In this document: one piece after another, positions 25,895-33,586 of the stretch
How positions within the stretch are numbered: position 1 is the stretch's first letter
Layout of the letters: every line of letters begins with the position of its first letter
Assembly (NCBI GenBank): GCA_963721005.1
Contig: CAVRHR010000005.1
Coordinates: forward strand, 992,001 to 1,056,000
Length of the DNA stretch: 64,000 nt
Reading direction: 5' to 3'
DNA from: VAZQ01 sp963721005
GTDB taxonomy: Bacteria; Pseudomonadota; Alphaproteobacteria; Rhizobiales; Xanthobacteraceae
Notes under the pieces: model-generated
The model's database searches: none
The model's input: the letters and a program-made list of their open reading frames with translations, nothing else
Told to the model about the DNA's origin: nothing
Position numbers and translations under genes: made by a program

Positions 25895-26181
25895 GTCGAT
25901 TCCTTCGCGAAGTAGGCCGCGGCTTTTTTTAGGATGTCTCGCTCTGCCTTCAGCTTGTTCACCTCGCGCTTGAGCTGCGCGATCTCCAGCTGCTCGGGCT
26001 TCATCTGACCCTGCCCAGGAAATGCTTGTTGCGGATCATCCGCAAGCGCCTTCACCCAACCGCGCAACTGCGACTGATGCACACTGAGATCGTGCGAGGC
26101 CTGCGCATACGAGACGCCCCGCTCCTTAATCAGCCGCACAGCCTCAAGCTTGAACTCGCGTGTAAACTTCCGCCTCTCCAT
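25891..26181 (-). CDS. IS3-family transposase OrfA (HTH protein)
   Basis: 96 residues: the HTH domain RKFTREFKLEAVRLIKERG, then SYAQASHDLSVHQSQLRGWV, followed by a leucine-zipper-like coiled coil (LEIAQLKREVNKLKAERDIL). Near its end the codons AAA AAA GCC after CTA form an A6G run, a classical -1 slippery site for producing the OrfAB fusion transposase. Intact. Confidence 0.93.
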   Translation of the reverse strand: MERRKFTREFKLEAVRLIKERGVSYAQASHDLSVHQSQLRGWVKALADDPQQAFPGQGQMKPEQLEIAQLKREVNKLKAERDILKKAAAYFAKEST

Positions 26182-26208
26182 GACCCACCTCCGGTTCCAT
26201 TAAAACAC

Positions 26209-26784
26209 CTAACTCGGCGTCTTCGGAACCGGGTGCAGGCCACATTGTTCCGCGAGCCAATAGAGCATGCCCATACACACATTGTGATTCAGAACAAACA
26301 CGCTCGCCCCACATTGCTCGATCGTTGGAGCAATTATTAGGCGGTCGACGAGTTGATTGACTTGAATCTCGCTGAGAACCGGAATCTGGGGATAAACCGT
26401 AAGATTGAAATTGTGTTCCGCCTGTGCAAGAAGATAAACAAATATTTCTTGGGCCGAAGCATACAGCGACCAGCGCTCCAGAAGCTTGACGAACATCTCC
26501 TTCTTTTCAAGGGCAGCAAAATACTCCGAACTTTTTCCAGCGGCAGACAATTTTGCTTCGAGTCCGTCAACACCGTCCGATGACCGCTTCACGTGGAAGC
26601 GAGTTAACGCCTCGATGGTATGCCGAACCTTTTCATCCCTCTCTATTTCGGCCTGAAGCTTGGCCAATAGCTGTCCAACAATTCCAGTGGGCACCGTGGG
26701 TATATGAAAGTGGTTTTCAACTTTGTCGCCACCGACGATATCACCTCCGGCCGTCGCACCCTTCTGAATGATTGACGTGGCCAT
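26209..26784 (-). CDS. ABC-three-component-system-like protein, C terminus replaced by IS3
   Basis: 191 residues. The N terminus SIIQKGATAGGDIVGGDKVE carries a GGDIVGGDK motif seen at the start of proteins of NTPase-based conflict systems. The helical body includes LLAKLQAEIERDEKVRHTIE, EKKEMFVKLLERWSLYASAQ, EIFVYLLAQAEHNFN and NHNVCMGMLYWLAEQC. I associate this combination with proteins annotated 'ABC-three component system protein'; that is recall and needs a profile search. The final residues after AEQCG are encoded by the IS3 end, so the natural tail is lost. The small membrane protein at 26809-27015 with the same motif lies 25 bases upstream. No SMC-like ATPase gene is in the window. Confidence 0.55.
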   Translation of the reverse strand: MATSIIQKGATAGGDIVGGDKVENHFHIPTVPTGIVGQLLAKLQAEIERDEKVRHTIEALTRFHVKRSSDGVDGLEAKLSAAGKSSEYFAALEKKEMFVKLLERWSLYASAQEIFVYLLAQAEHNFNLTVYPQIPVLSEIQVNQLVDRLIIAPTIEQCGASVFVLNHNVCMGMLYWLAEQCGLHPVPKTPS

Positions 26785-26808
26785 TGGAAGCGCGCTTTCA
26801 AGATTCGG

Positions 26809-27015
26809 TTACCGACGCGCGCCGGTGCTTTGGTCCCCACCAACAATGTCGCCGCCGGCGCTGGACCGACTCTGGTCAACAACCGAGCTTCTGCCTGAGA
26901 CGCGATTCCGGCCCGTGATGCGAAGGGTAACGAGCGATCCAATCGTCCCACCGCCGAGAAGGCCAACTATGAAGCTTCCCATCTGGGAAGCATATTGGGA
27001 GAGAAATGCACTCAC
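26809..27015 (-). CDS. small membrane protein with GGDIVGGD motif
   Basis: 68 residues: one hydrophobic helix (MGSFIVGLLGGGTIGSLVTL, about residues 12-31) followed by a basic linker and SRSSAGGDIVGGDQSTGARR at the C terminus. The same SAGGDIVGGD/TAGGDIVGGD motif opens the next gene, so the two proteins probably share a binding surface or interact. Proposed membrane component of the same system. Whether it starts at Met1 or Met12 is unclear. No homologue is named with confidence. Confidence 0.55.
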   Translation of the reverse strand: MSAFLSQYASQMGSFIVGLLGGGTIGSLVTLRITGRNRVSGRSSVVDQSRSSAGGDIVGGDQSTGARR

Positions 27016-27166
27016 GGATTTCTCCTACCTGCCAGCTGCAAATTGCTTCAAAGGGTCGAAGCACGCAAGAGTTGCGCTCGGCCATACTGTCAATGGCTTG
27101 GCGCAAGGCCGGTACCGTGTTGTGCCCAAAACCTCGGCTTATATTAATTGGCAGGCCAGGAAGCTC

Positions 27167-28420
27167 TCACTCCTTCCACGCCTCCCCCCTCCCGAACCGC
27201 GCCCGCAGGAACCGCACCAGCGCGGCAATTTCCGCCTGCGACATCTGCGGACCAAACGCCGGCATCGACCGGCCGAGCGCGCCGGTCGGCGGCCGGATGC
27301 CGCCCGCGATCACCTGCCGGACAGTGTCGGCGACCGGCGCCTGGAGCGAGGTCTGGAGCGCCAGCGGCACGGTGGCGCCGTTGTTGTGATGGCACTGCGC
27401 GCAGCGCGCCTGGAACACCTTGGCGCCCGCGCTGAATTCCTGCGGCACCGGCGGCGCATCGGGATGGCCCCACTCGAGCCGCCGCGCCGCGGCCATCACG
27501 GCTGCCTCATCGATCGGTTTCTCTCCGGCGCGCAGCGTGCCGACATAGGCCGCGATCGCGAACACGTCGATCTCGTTCTGCTTGTGCAGAGCATCGACCA
27601 CCGGGGTCATGGGCCCGCCGGCGATGCCGTGCTTGGCGTGCCAACCGTCCATCAAATAGACCACGAAGTCGTTCTTGCTCCATGGCTGTTGCGAGAGGTT
27701 GTCCTGGTTGAGCGGCGGCGCGAACCATCCTTCGGCGCTGCCGCCGCCATAAGCCGGCTGCGTGCGCGCACCCATGAAGTTGCGCGGGCTGTGGCAAGCG
27801 GCGCAATGGCCGAGGCCTTCGACCAGGTAGGCGCCCTCGTTCCAGTCGGCACCTTTCGACGGATCGGACGCGATCGGGGTCTTGTCGAGAAACAGGGCCT
27901 TCCAGACCGCAAGCGTGGCGCGGATGTTGAACGGAAAGCCGAAATCGTTGCCGCGGGTGGCCTGCCGCATCGGCGCGACCGACGCCATCAGGTAGGCATA
28001 GATCGCGTCGATGTCCGCTTCCTTGACCTTGGTGAAATGGTCATACGGAAAAGCCGGATAGAGATGATTGCCCAGGCGGTCGACCCCGTCCTTGAGGGAC
28101 CGGCGGAACGCCTCCTTGGACCACGCCCCGATGCCGGTCTCGGGATCCGGCGTGATGTTGGAGGTGTAGATGGTCCCGAACGGCGTCTTGAGAGGAAAAT
28201 CGCCGGCAAAGGGCGCGCCGTCAGGAGCCGTATGGCAGGCCGTGCAGTCGCCATAGTTGGCCAAGACCCGCCCGCGCTCGACCACGGCCTTATCGAAGGC
28301 GGCGGGGTCCGGCCGCGCGACCGGGGCCATCTCGGGCTGGTAGGCAAGCAGCGCAAATCCGGCGCCGCCTGCCAGCAGCAAGACCGCAGCCGACAACAGG
28401 GCAATTCGGGTAATTCGCAA
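27167..28420 (-). CDS. triheme cytochrome c (alcohol-dehydrogenase cytochrome-subunit type)
   Basis: 417 residues with a signal/anchor (ALLSAAVLLLAGGAGFALLA) and three class I cytochrome c domains with CTACH (59-63), CAACH (206-210) and CAQCH (340-344). Axial Met candidates follow each. This three-haem layout is that of AdhB/gluconate-dehydrogenase cytochrome subunits, which pass electrons from periplasmic dehydrogenases to ubiquinol oxidase. Divergent from iorAB with about 190 bases between, so it is the obvious electron acceptor for that molybdenum enzyme. Complete. Confidence 0.92.
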   Translation of the reverse strand: MRITRIALLSAAVLLLAGGAGFALLAYQPEMAPVARPDPAAFDKAVVERGRVLANYGDCTACHTAPDGAPFAGDFPLKTPFGTIYTSNITPDPETGIGAWSKEAFRRSLKDGVDRLGNHLYPAFPYDHFTKVKEADIDAIYAYLMASVAPMRQATRGNDFGFPFNIRATLAVWKALFLDKTPIASDPSKGADWNEGAYLVEGLGHCAACHSPRNFMGARTQPAYGGGSAEGWFAPPLNQDNLSQQPWSKNDFVVYLMDGWHAKHGIAGGPMTPVVDALHKQNEIDVFAIAAYVGTLRAGEKPIDEAAVMAAARRLEWGHPDAPPVPQEFSAGAKVFQARCAQCHHNNGATVPLALQTSLQAPVADTVRQVIAGGIRPPTGALGRSMPAFGPQMSQAEIAALVRFLRARFGRGEAWKE

Positions 28421-28608
28421 TCGATCTCCCCCCTCATCGTCAGGCCGGCCTCAGCTCTGCGGCGGCTGCCCCGATCCCTTGATTTGCACCCCACGCGACA
28501 TTAGCATCGCGTCCATTATTGAAGCGTAGGATTCCCGAGCAAAAAGGCGCCGCGGCAGGCGCTGCCCCGGGCACCGCCAGCGCGCTGCCTGATGAGAGGA
28601 ACAACTTC

Positions 28609-29070
28609 ATGCAATTCGCCCTGAACGTCAACGGCAAGGCCGAGACGGTGGATGTCGAGCCGGAGACCCCGCTCCTTTGGGTGCTGCGCGACAATATCGG
28701 GCTCACCGGGACCAAATACGGCTGCGGCATTGCGCGCTGCGGCGCCTGCACCATCCATGTCGACGGGCAGCCCATGAAGGCCTGCCAGCTGCAGGCTTCC
28801 GCCGCGGTCGGCAAGAAGATCACGACCATCGAAGGGCTGTCGCAAGACAGCTCCCATCCGGTGCAGCAGGCCTGGGTGGAGATCGGCGTGCCGCAATGCG
28901 GCTATTGCCAGAGCGGCCAGATCATGTCGGCCGCCGCGCTCCTGGCCCGGCGCAAGAACCCGACGCTCCCCGAGATCGAGGCCGCGATGGCCGACAATCT
29001 TTGCCGTTGCGGCACCTATCAGCGGATCGTCCAGGCGATCCATCGCGCCTCCGAAATCTCGCAGGCATAG
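28609..29070 (+). CDS. iorA: isoquinoline 1-oxidoreductase-type alpha subunit (2Fe-2S protein)
   Basis: 153 residues from ATG 28609 (AGAGGA upstream). The plant-type ferredoxin domain has C39, C44, C47 and C59 (YGCGIARCGACTIHVDG). The helical second 2Fe-2S domain has CGYCQSG (97, 100) and LCRCGTY (132, 134). It transfers electrons from the molybdopterin subunit IorB encoded 9 bases downstream. No FAD subunit is present, as in the Ior class where a cytochrome is the acceptor. The longer upstream frame lacks a ribosome site. Confidence 0.92.
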   Translation: MQFALNVNGKAETVDVEPETPLLWVLRDNIGLTGTKYGCGIARCGACTIHVDGQPMKACQLQASAAVGKKITTIEGLSQDSSHPVQQAWVEIGVPQCGYCQSGQIMSAAALLARRKNPTLPEIEAAMADNLCRCGTYQRIVQAIHRASEISQA

Positions 29071-29079
29071 GAGGCCGAC

Positions 29080-31284
29080 ATGACCGCACAAACGCTTTCG
29101 CGCCGCAGCTTCATCCGCGCCTCGGTCGCCGTCGGCGGCGGGCTGATGCTCGGCTTCCACATGCCGGAGACGTTGGCCGCCACCATCAGCCCGCGGTCGC
29201 AGTCGACCACGACGGCGGTCGGCACCGAGGTCAACGCCTGGATCGTGATCGATAAGGACGGAACCGTCACGTTGCGCATCCCGCATACCGAGATGGGCCA
29301 AGGCGGCATCACCTCCGTCACCATGCTGATCGCCGAGGAGCTCAACGTCGACTGGTCGAAGATCAAGACCGAGTTCGCGGACGCCAACCGGCATCTGCGC
29401 AACAACAAGGAATACAAGGTGATGAGCACGCACGGCTCGCAGCTCGTGCGGTTGCAGCATCCGCATCTGATGGGAGCGGGAGCCTCCGCGCGCGAGCGTC
29501 TCAAGGAGGCCGCCGCGCAGGCCTGGGGCGTCGAGCGCTCGCAGGTCGAGGCGAAGCTCGGCGTACTCACCGCGGGCGACCGCAGCGGCACCTATGGAGA
29601 GTTCGCCGAAGCCGCCGCCAAGGTCAAGCTCGACAAGGAGCCGGGCATAGAGACCGATCCGGCCAAGTGGTGGCTGCTCGGCAAGCCGCGGCAGCGGCTC
29701 GACATCCCCAACAAGGTCAACGGCAGCGCCCAGTATGCCATCGATACCCGCGTGCCCGGCATGGTCTATGCGGCCGTGAAGGCGAGCCCGGTGCCGTGGG
29801 GCACATTGAAGAGCTACGACTTCGACGCGATCAAGGATCGTCCAGGCGTGATCGCGGCGGTGCGGCTCAAGGCAGTTCCCGGCAAGCGCGACCAGCCCGA
29901 CCTGCAGGATGCGGTCGCGGTCGTAGCCGACAGCTGGTACCGCGCCAAGACCGCGCTCGAGCTGCTTCCGGTCGAGTGGGAGTTTGGCGACAGCGCCAAG
30001 GCGAGCTCGGCCGGCTATTTTGCCGAAGGCCACCGCTTGATGGAGCAGAAGGGCACGCTCAGCGGCAAGGATGACCCCAAGGCAGCCGAGATCATTGCGG
30101 CCGCCAAGAAGCGGGTGACGGCATCCTATGAGCGCCCGTTCGAGACCCATGCCCGCATGGAGCCGATCAACGCGACCGTGCATGTGCAGCTCGACCGGGT
30201 CGACGTGTGGTCGCCGACGCAGGATCAGTCGGCGGCGATCCTGTTGGTGGCCGACCAGCTCCGGGTCGATCCCAAGACGGTCTATGCGCACACCATGTTC
30301 CTGGGCGGCGGCTTCGGTGGCAACGGCGGCGGCGGCACGGCGGTGACCCGCCAGGCGGCCGAGATCTCCAAGCAGGTCGGCAGACCCGTGAAGGTGATCT
30401 GGCCGCGCGAGGAGGACCTCGCGCAAGACAAGCAGCGTCCGCTCGCCGTCGCCAAGCTCGATGCCGCCATCGGCGACGACGGGCTGCCGACCGCGCTGTT
30501 TACCCGCGCGGCCTGGTTCTCCATCGACGGGATCAACCAGATCGGCGGGGCGACCGCCGACTACGGCATCTACAACATGCCCTATTTGATTCCGCACCGT
30601 CAGCACGAGCGGTACAACGCCAAGACCCACGTCCCGAGCTCGACCCATCGCGCCCCCGGCGCCAACCAGCTGGGCTTCATGGCCGAGTCCTTTGTCGACG
30701 AGATGGCGATCGCCGGCGGATGGGATCCGCTCGAATGGCGTCTCAAGATGACCGAGGGCATGGAAGACTGGCAGCTCGTGCTCAAGACGCTGAAGGAGAA
30801 ATCGGGCTTCCGCACCGACTTGCCCAGGGGCCAAGGCATGGGGGTGGCGGCCGTCGAGTCGCACGGCACCATCGCAGCGGCCTGCGCCACCGTCACGGTC
30901 AGCCGCCGTGGCCGGCTCGAGATCGAGAAAATCGTGGTGGTGCTCGACGCCGGCCGGGTCATCAATCCGCATACCGCTGCCGAGCAGTGCGAGGGCTCAG
31001 TGTGCTGGGAGCTCTCCCATGCCTGGACGGGAGGGCTGGAGCTCGATCAGGGCCGTTTCGTCAACACCAATTTCGACACCTACAACCTGCTCCGCATCCA
31101 CCAGCACCCGCATGTGGAGACCTACTTCGCGTCGTCAGGCGGCACGAAATGGGGCGGCCTCGGCGAGCCCGCCGGCCCGCCCGCGCCGCCGGCCGTCGCC
31201 AACGCCATCTACTACGCGACCGGCAAGCGCATCCGTGCGACACCGTTCCGCAGCCAGGACTTGACCTGGAGCGACCTGGCGTAA
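29080..31284 (+). CDS. iorB: isoquinoline 1-oxidoreductase-type beta subunit (molybdopterin aldehyde oxidase/xanthine dehydrogenase family)
   Basis: 734 residues. The N terminus has a Tat signal LSRRSFIRASVAVGGG. Molybdopterin-binding elements include PHTEMGQGGITSVTMLIAEE, MFLGGGFGGNGGGGT, HRAPGANQLGFMAESFVDE and the C-terminal GGTKWGGLGEPAG with the catalytic glutamate. Periplasmic hydroxylation of aromatic N-heterocycles or aldehyde oxidation is the family role; substrate is not predictable. AGGAGG precedes ATG 29080. The partner alpha subunit is upstream and the cytochrome is divergent. Confidence 0.93.
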   Translation: MTAQTLSRRSFIRASVAVGGGLMLGFHMPETLAATISPRSQSTTTAVGTEVNAWIVIDKDGTVTLRIPHTEMGQGGITSVTMLIAEELNVDWSKIKTEFADANRHLRNNKEYKVMSTHGSQLVRLQHPHLMGAGASARERLKEAAAQAWGVERSQVEAKLGVLTAGDRSGTYGEFAEAAAKVKLDKEPGIETDPAKWWLLGKPRQRLDIPNKVNGSAQYAIDTRVPGMVYAAVKASPVPWGTLKSYDFDAIKDRPGVIAAVRLKAVPGKRDQPDLQDAVAVVADSWYRAKTALELLPVEWEFGDSAKASSAGYFAEGHRLMEQKGTLSGKDDPKAAEIIAAAKKRVTASYERPFETHARMEPINATVHVQLDRVDVWSPTQDQSAAILLVADQLRVDPKTVYAHTMFLGGGFGGNGGGGTAVTRQAAEISKQVGRPVKVIWPREEDLAQDKQRPLAVAKLDAAIGDDGLPTALFTRAAWFSIDGINQIGGATADYGIYNMPYLIPHRQHERYNAKTHVPSSTHRAPGANQLGFMAESFVDEMAIAGGWDPLEWRLKMTEGMEDWQLVLKTLKEKSGFRTDLPRGQGMGVAAVESHGTIAAACATVTVSRRGRLEIEKIVVVLDAGRVINPHTAAEQCEGSVCWELSHAWTGGLELDQGRFVNTNFDTYNLLRIHQHPHVETYFASSGGTKWGGLGEPAGPPAPPAVANAIYYATGKRIRATPFRSQDLTWSDLA

Positions 31285-31312
31285 CGGGGCAGCGGGGGCG
31301 GGTTTCGCTCCC

Positions 31313-31464
31313 GTGGAATCAAACAAGAACCTGTCGTCCCCGCGCAGGCGGGGACCAAGTACACCGCAGCATCGCTGGGGTTACTCGATCCCCGCCTTCG
31401 CGGGGATGACACTCGAGGATGATCCACGCTGCAAGGCAATTCCACTTCACCGGAATACGCTCCA
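31313..31464. repeat. intergenic palindrome repeat, copy 1
   Basis: Begins GAATCAAACAAGAACCTGTC, contains GTCCCCGCGCAGGCGGGGAC and ATCCCCGCCTTCGCGGGGAT hairpins, and ends TTCCACTTCACCGGAATACG. Copy 2 lies at 34746-34919 in direct orientation. Both belong to the widespread alphaproteobacterial 'CCCGCxxxGCGGG' intergenic family. It sits between convergent iorB and the lipase and may terminate both. Confidence 0.8.
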
Positions 31465-31547
31465 ATTAACCGCGCCATTTCGGTGGCGGCAGCCAGATGC
31501 GGTCGGCGCCTTGGCGCGCCGGGAATGTTGAACAGCGCCCGCACCTG

Positions 31548-32468
31548 CTAGACCGTCAGCGCATCGTAGTAGCAATCCTGCAGCTGGTCCCGAATGAGCG
31601 GCGGGAGAAACCTGAAGAACGGCCCGAAGGTGCCCGGCCCCGGCGGCGACAGCAGATGGCCTGACAGCACGCCTCCGACGCCGCCCGCCAGCGCATCGGC
31701 AACTCCGGGCGCGAATTCGGGAGCATCCGAGACGGCCGCCGACAGCTGCGTCGGATCGAATTTCTTGCCGCTGTCGCATTGCAGCACACGGCCGACATGG
31801 CGGAATCCGATGCCGGACGGCGGCACGCGCGCGACCACATCGAGACCGTGCACCAGCCGGAAGGTCAGCGGGCCGAGCGTGCCGTTGTAGTCCGCCTGGA
31901 ATCGCGCCCCGCCGGCCCGCGGCATGCCGTAGCCGTAGACCGCCGTGGGCCGCCTGCCGTTCAGGTCGCAGAAGCGCGCAGCCAGCCCCGCAAGCGCGGC
32001 GCCGAGGCTATGGCCGGTGATGAACAGCGGCTTGCCGGCCTGCCGGCTGCGATCCATCGCCTGCCGAATCTCGGGCTGCACGGCGTCGAGGGCCGTTTGA
32101 AAACCGACATGGGTGTCGGTGTCCGGTCTCGGCCGGATGTTGAAGTCCGTCGCAAGAGTCTCCCAGACCCCGGGATCGGTGCCGGCGAACGCAAGTATGA
32201 TGGCATCCGCCCGCTCGGCGACGAGCCCGCAGGTATCGAAGCTCGCGGTCAATCCGTCTTTCTGCCTGACGAACGGGGTGACATTGGCAAAGCCCCACTT
32301 CGGTCCGACCTCGGCGATGGTCGCCGGCCTGCCGGTCTCGTAGGCCAGCTGCGACAGCCACATCAGCGCGCGTGCATTGCCGATGGTGAATTTGCCGGCC
32401 GCGGGATCGAATGCGGCGAATGCCGTGTCGCTGTACTCGCTCGGTACCAGTTCGACGAACGTGCTCAT
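31548..32468 (-). CDS. class 3 lipase family protein
   Basis: 306 residues from the Met at 32468 (CCGGAGCTGATC before ATG). Alpha/beta-hydrolase lipase_3 domain with ADAIILAFAGTDPGVWETLA (oxyanion loop), the nucleophile elbow ITGHSLGAALAGLAARF (Ser154), an Asp candidate in RLVHGLDVVARVPP and a distal His in FRHVGRV. No signal peptide is apparent. A diverged copy of its last codons survives at 32821-32895, showing an old duplication. Triacylglycerol or ester hydrolysis is expected. Confidence 0.88.
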   Translation of the reverse strand: MSTFVELVPSEYSDTAFAAFDPAAGKFTIGNARALMWLSQLAYETGRPATIAEVGPKWGFANVTPFVRQKDGLTASFDTCGLVAERADAIILAFAGTDPGVWETLATDFNIRPRPDTDTHVGFQTALDAVQPEIRQAMDRSRQAGKPLFITGHSLGAALAGLAARFCDLNGRRPTAVYGYGMPRAGGARFQADYNGTLGPLTFRLVHGLDVVARVPPSGIGFRHVGRVLQCDSGKKFDPTQLSAAVSDAPEFAPGVADALAGGVGGVLSGHLLSPPGPGTFGPFFRFLPPLIRDQLQDCYYDALTV

Positions 32469-32963
32469 GATCAGCTCCGGCTCCGCAGTACGTCTCTCTT
32501 GACGAGCGATGCTCACGCAGCCTGAGAATTATAAGTACGACTGATATTCGTGCAAATGGTATCCCGATGCCGCAACGCCCGATCGCGCAAGAACTCGTCA
32601 TGCTGCTGGTGCCTGCACGGTCTTGCGCAAGCCGTTCGGCTCCCGACACCTATACGGGCGGTGTCGTCGCCGATCAGGCGCTGGCGCTGCTGCGGCAGAT
32701 CGCCTACGAAGACGCCCGGATGAGGCAAGCCCTGATCAAGGTAAGGATCCGAACGCAGCCATCGTCGCGGCCGTGCAGAGAATCGATACCCCGACTTGAC
32801 TTCCGGCGCGCCCGCGCCCGTTGGTCCGTCAACGCATTGTCGTAGCAACCCTGCAGATGATCCTGCCCCGCCAGCATCCGTCCAAGCGGAATCCGGATGC
32901 CGTGACGCCGATTCAGGCCGGACCGGCGGACGAACAGGCAGCGCGAACGCAAACCGGACGACG
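32469..32963. other. intergenic with a lipase remnant
   Basis: Upstream region of the lipase plus decayed sequence. The only recognisable part is the lipase-tail remnant listed separately. Confidence 0.45.
32821..32895 (-). pseudogene. remnant of a second lipase gene (C-terminal end)
   Basis: TTGGTCCGTCAACGCATTGT, then CGTAGCAACCCTGCAGATGA, aligns base for base with the last codons of the lipase (31551 onward: GACCGTCAGCGCATCGTAGT, then AGCAATCCTGCAGCTGGTCC). Translated it reads HLQGCYDNALT against QLQDCYYDALT. The rest is unrecognisable. Confidence 0.55.
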
Positions 32964-33482
32964 CTAAAGAATGATTGACGCCCATCCGAACTGAAACACC
33001 GGCCCGTTCCAATCGCTGTTCGCCACATCGACCTCACGGACGTCCGTCGCCTCGGCGGCGCCCCGAATGGTCCGGCGCCAGAAATCACAGGCTGGAACGT
33101 TCAGGCGAGCCACGGCGACCTGCCATGATCCCGGATGCCGCGCGAAGATGCTCACCGCCGCCCGCCGCCCAACTCCCTGTCTGCGATGCTTGCGCAGCAC
33201 GAAGAATTCGCCGACGCTGTGGTCAACCGGCTCCCCGCAACGGGCGCGATCATCTATCAGGGCAAAGCCCGCAAGGGTATCGTCGTGCCAGATCAGCGCC
33301 GCCGACCAATCAGGGCGCGTCCAGTATTCCTCCATCGGATAGGTGTCGAACCGGCCGTCGGGCGAGAGATCGCCCCTCGCCGTCCCGGCCCACAATTCCG
33401 AGAAGTCGTGCGTGTACAGCTGCACCAGGTTTTGAATGATCGGCTCCTGCGCGCGCAGGGCCTCCGTCACGATCACGGTCAT
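32964..33482 (-). CDS. GNAT-family N-acetyltransferase
   Basis: About 172 residues from ATG 33482 (GAGGGTTGACT upstream). Motif A of the GNAT fold is EFFVLRKHRRQGVGRRAAV with the acetyl-CoA phosphate loop RRQGVGRRA, preceded by the beta4 strand VGEFFVLRK and followed by VARLNVPACDFWRR (usually N..A..FYR). The acceptor substrate is not predictable. Complete. Confidence 0.87.
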   Translation of the reverse strand: MTVIVTEALRAQEPIIQNLVQLYTHDFSELWAGTARGDLSPDGRFDTYPMEEYWTRPDWSAALIWHDDTLAGFALIDDRARCGEPVDHSVGEFFVLRKHRRQGVGRRAAVSIFARHPGSWQVAVARLNVPACDFWRRTIRGAAEATDVREVDVANSDWNGPVFQFGWASIIL

Positions 33483-33586
33483 AGTCAACCCTCGGGAACG
33501 TCGTCGCAGTCCGGTCGGAGCCGAACCGAAGGCGACGGTCGCAAGCCTGCGAATGGGCGGGCCTCAACGCCAGCGTGGCTGCGCGG

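Larger units (their letters stand above)
25003..26237 (-). mobile_element. IS3-family insertion sequence, ~1235 bp
   Basis: Begins TGCACCCGGTT and ends AACCGGGTGCA (TG...CA ends). Flanked by GGCC on both sides (24999-25002 and 26238-26241), a possible 4-bp target duplication. Because GGCC is self-complementary, the terminal repeat could also be read as longer. Contains orfA and orfB on the minus strand. Confidence 0.8.

Noticed and set aside
26768..28504. 578-codon plus-strand frame opposite the triheme cytochrome
   Set aside because: Shadow of the cytochrome gene, whose three CxxCH motifs are on the minus strand.
28516..30972. 818-codon minus-strand open frame opposite iorAB
   Set aside because: Antisense shadow of GC-rich iorA/iorB: Arg/His/Leu-rich nonsense composition, no domain, no ribosome site, while the plus strand has complete conserved enzymes.
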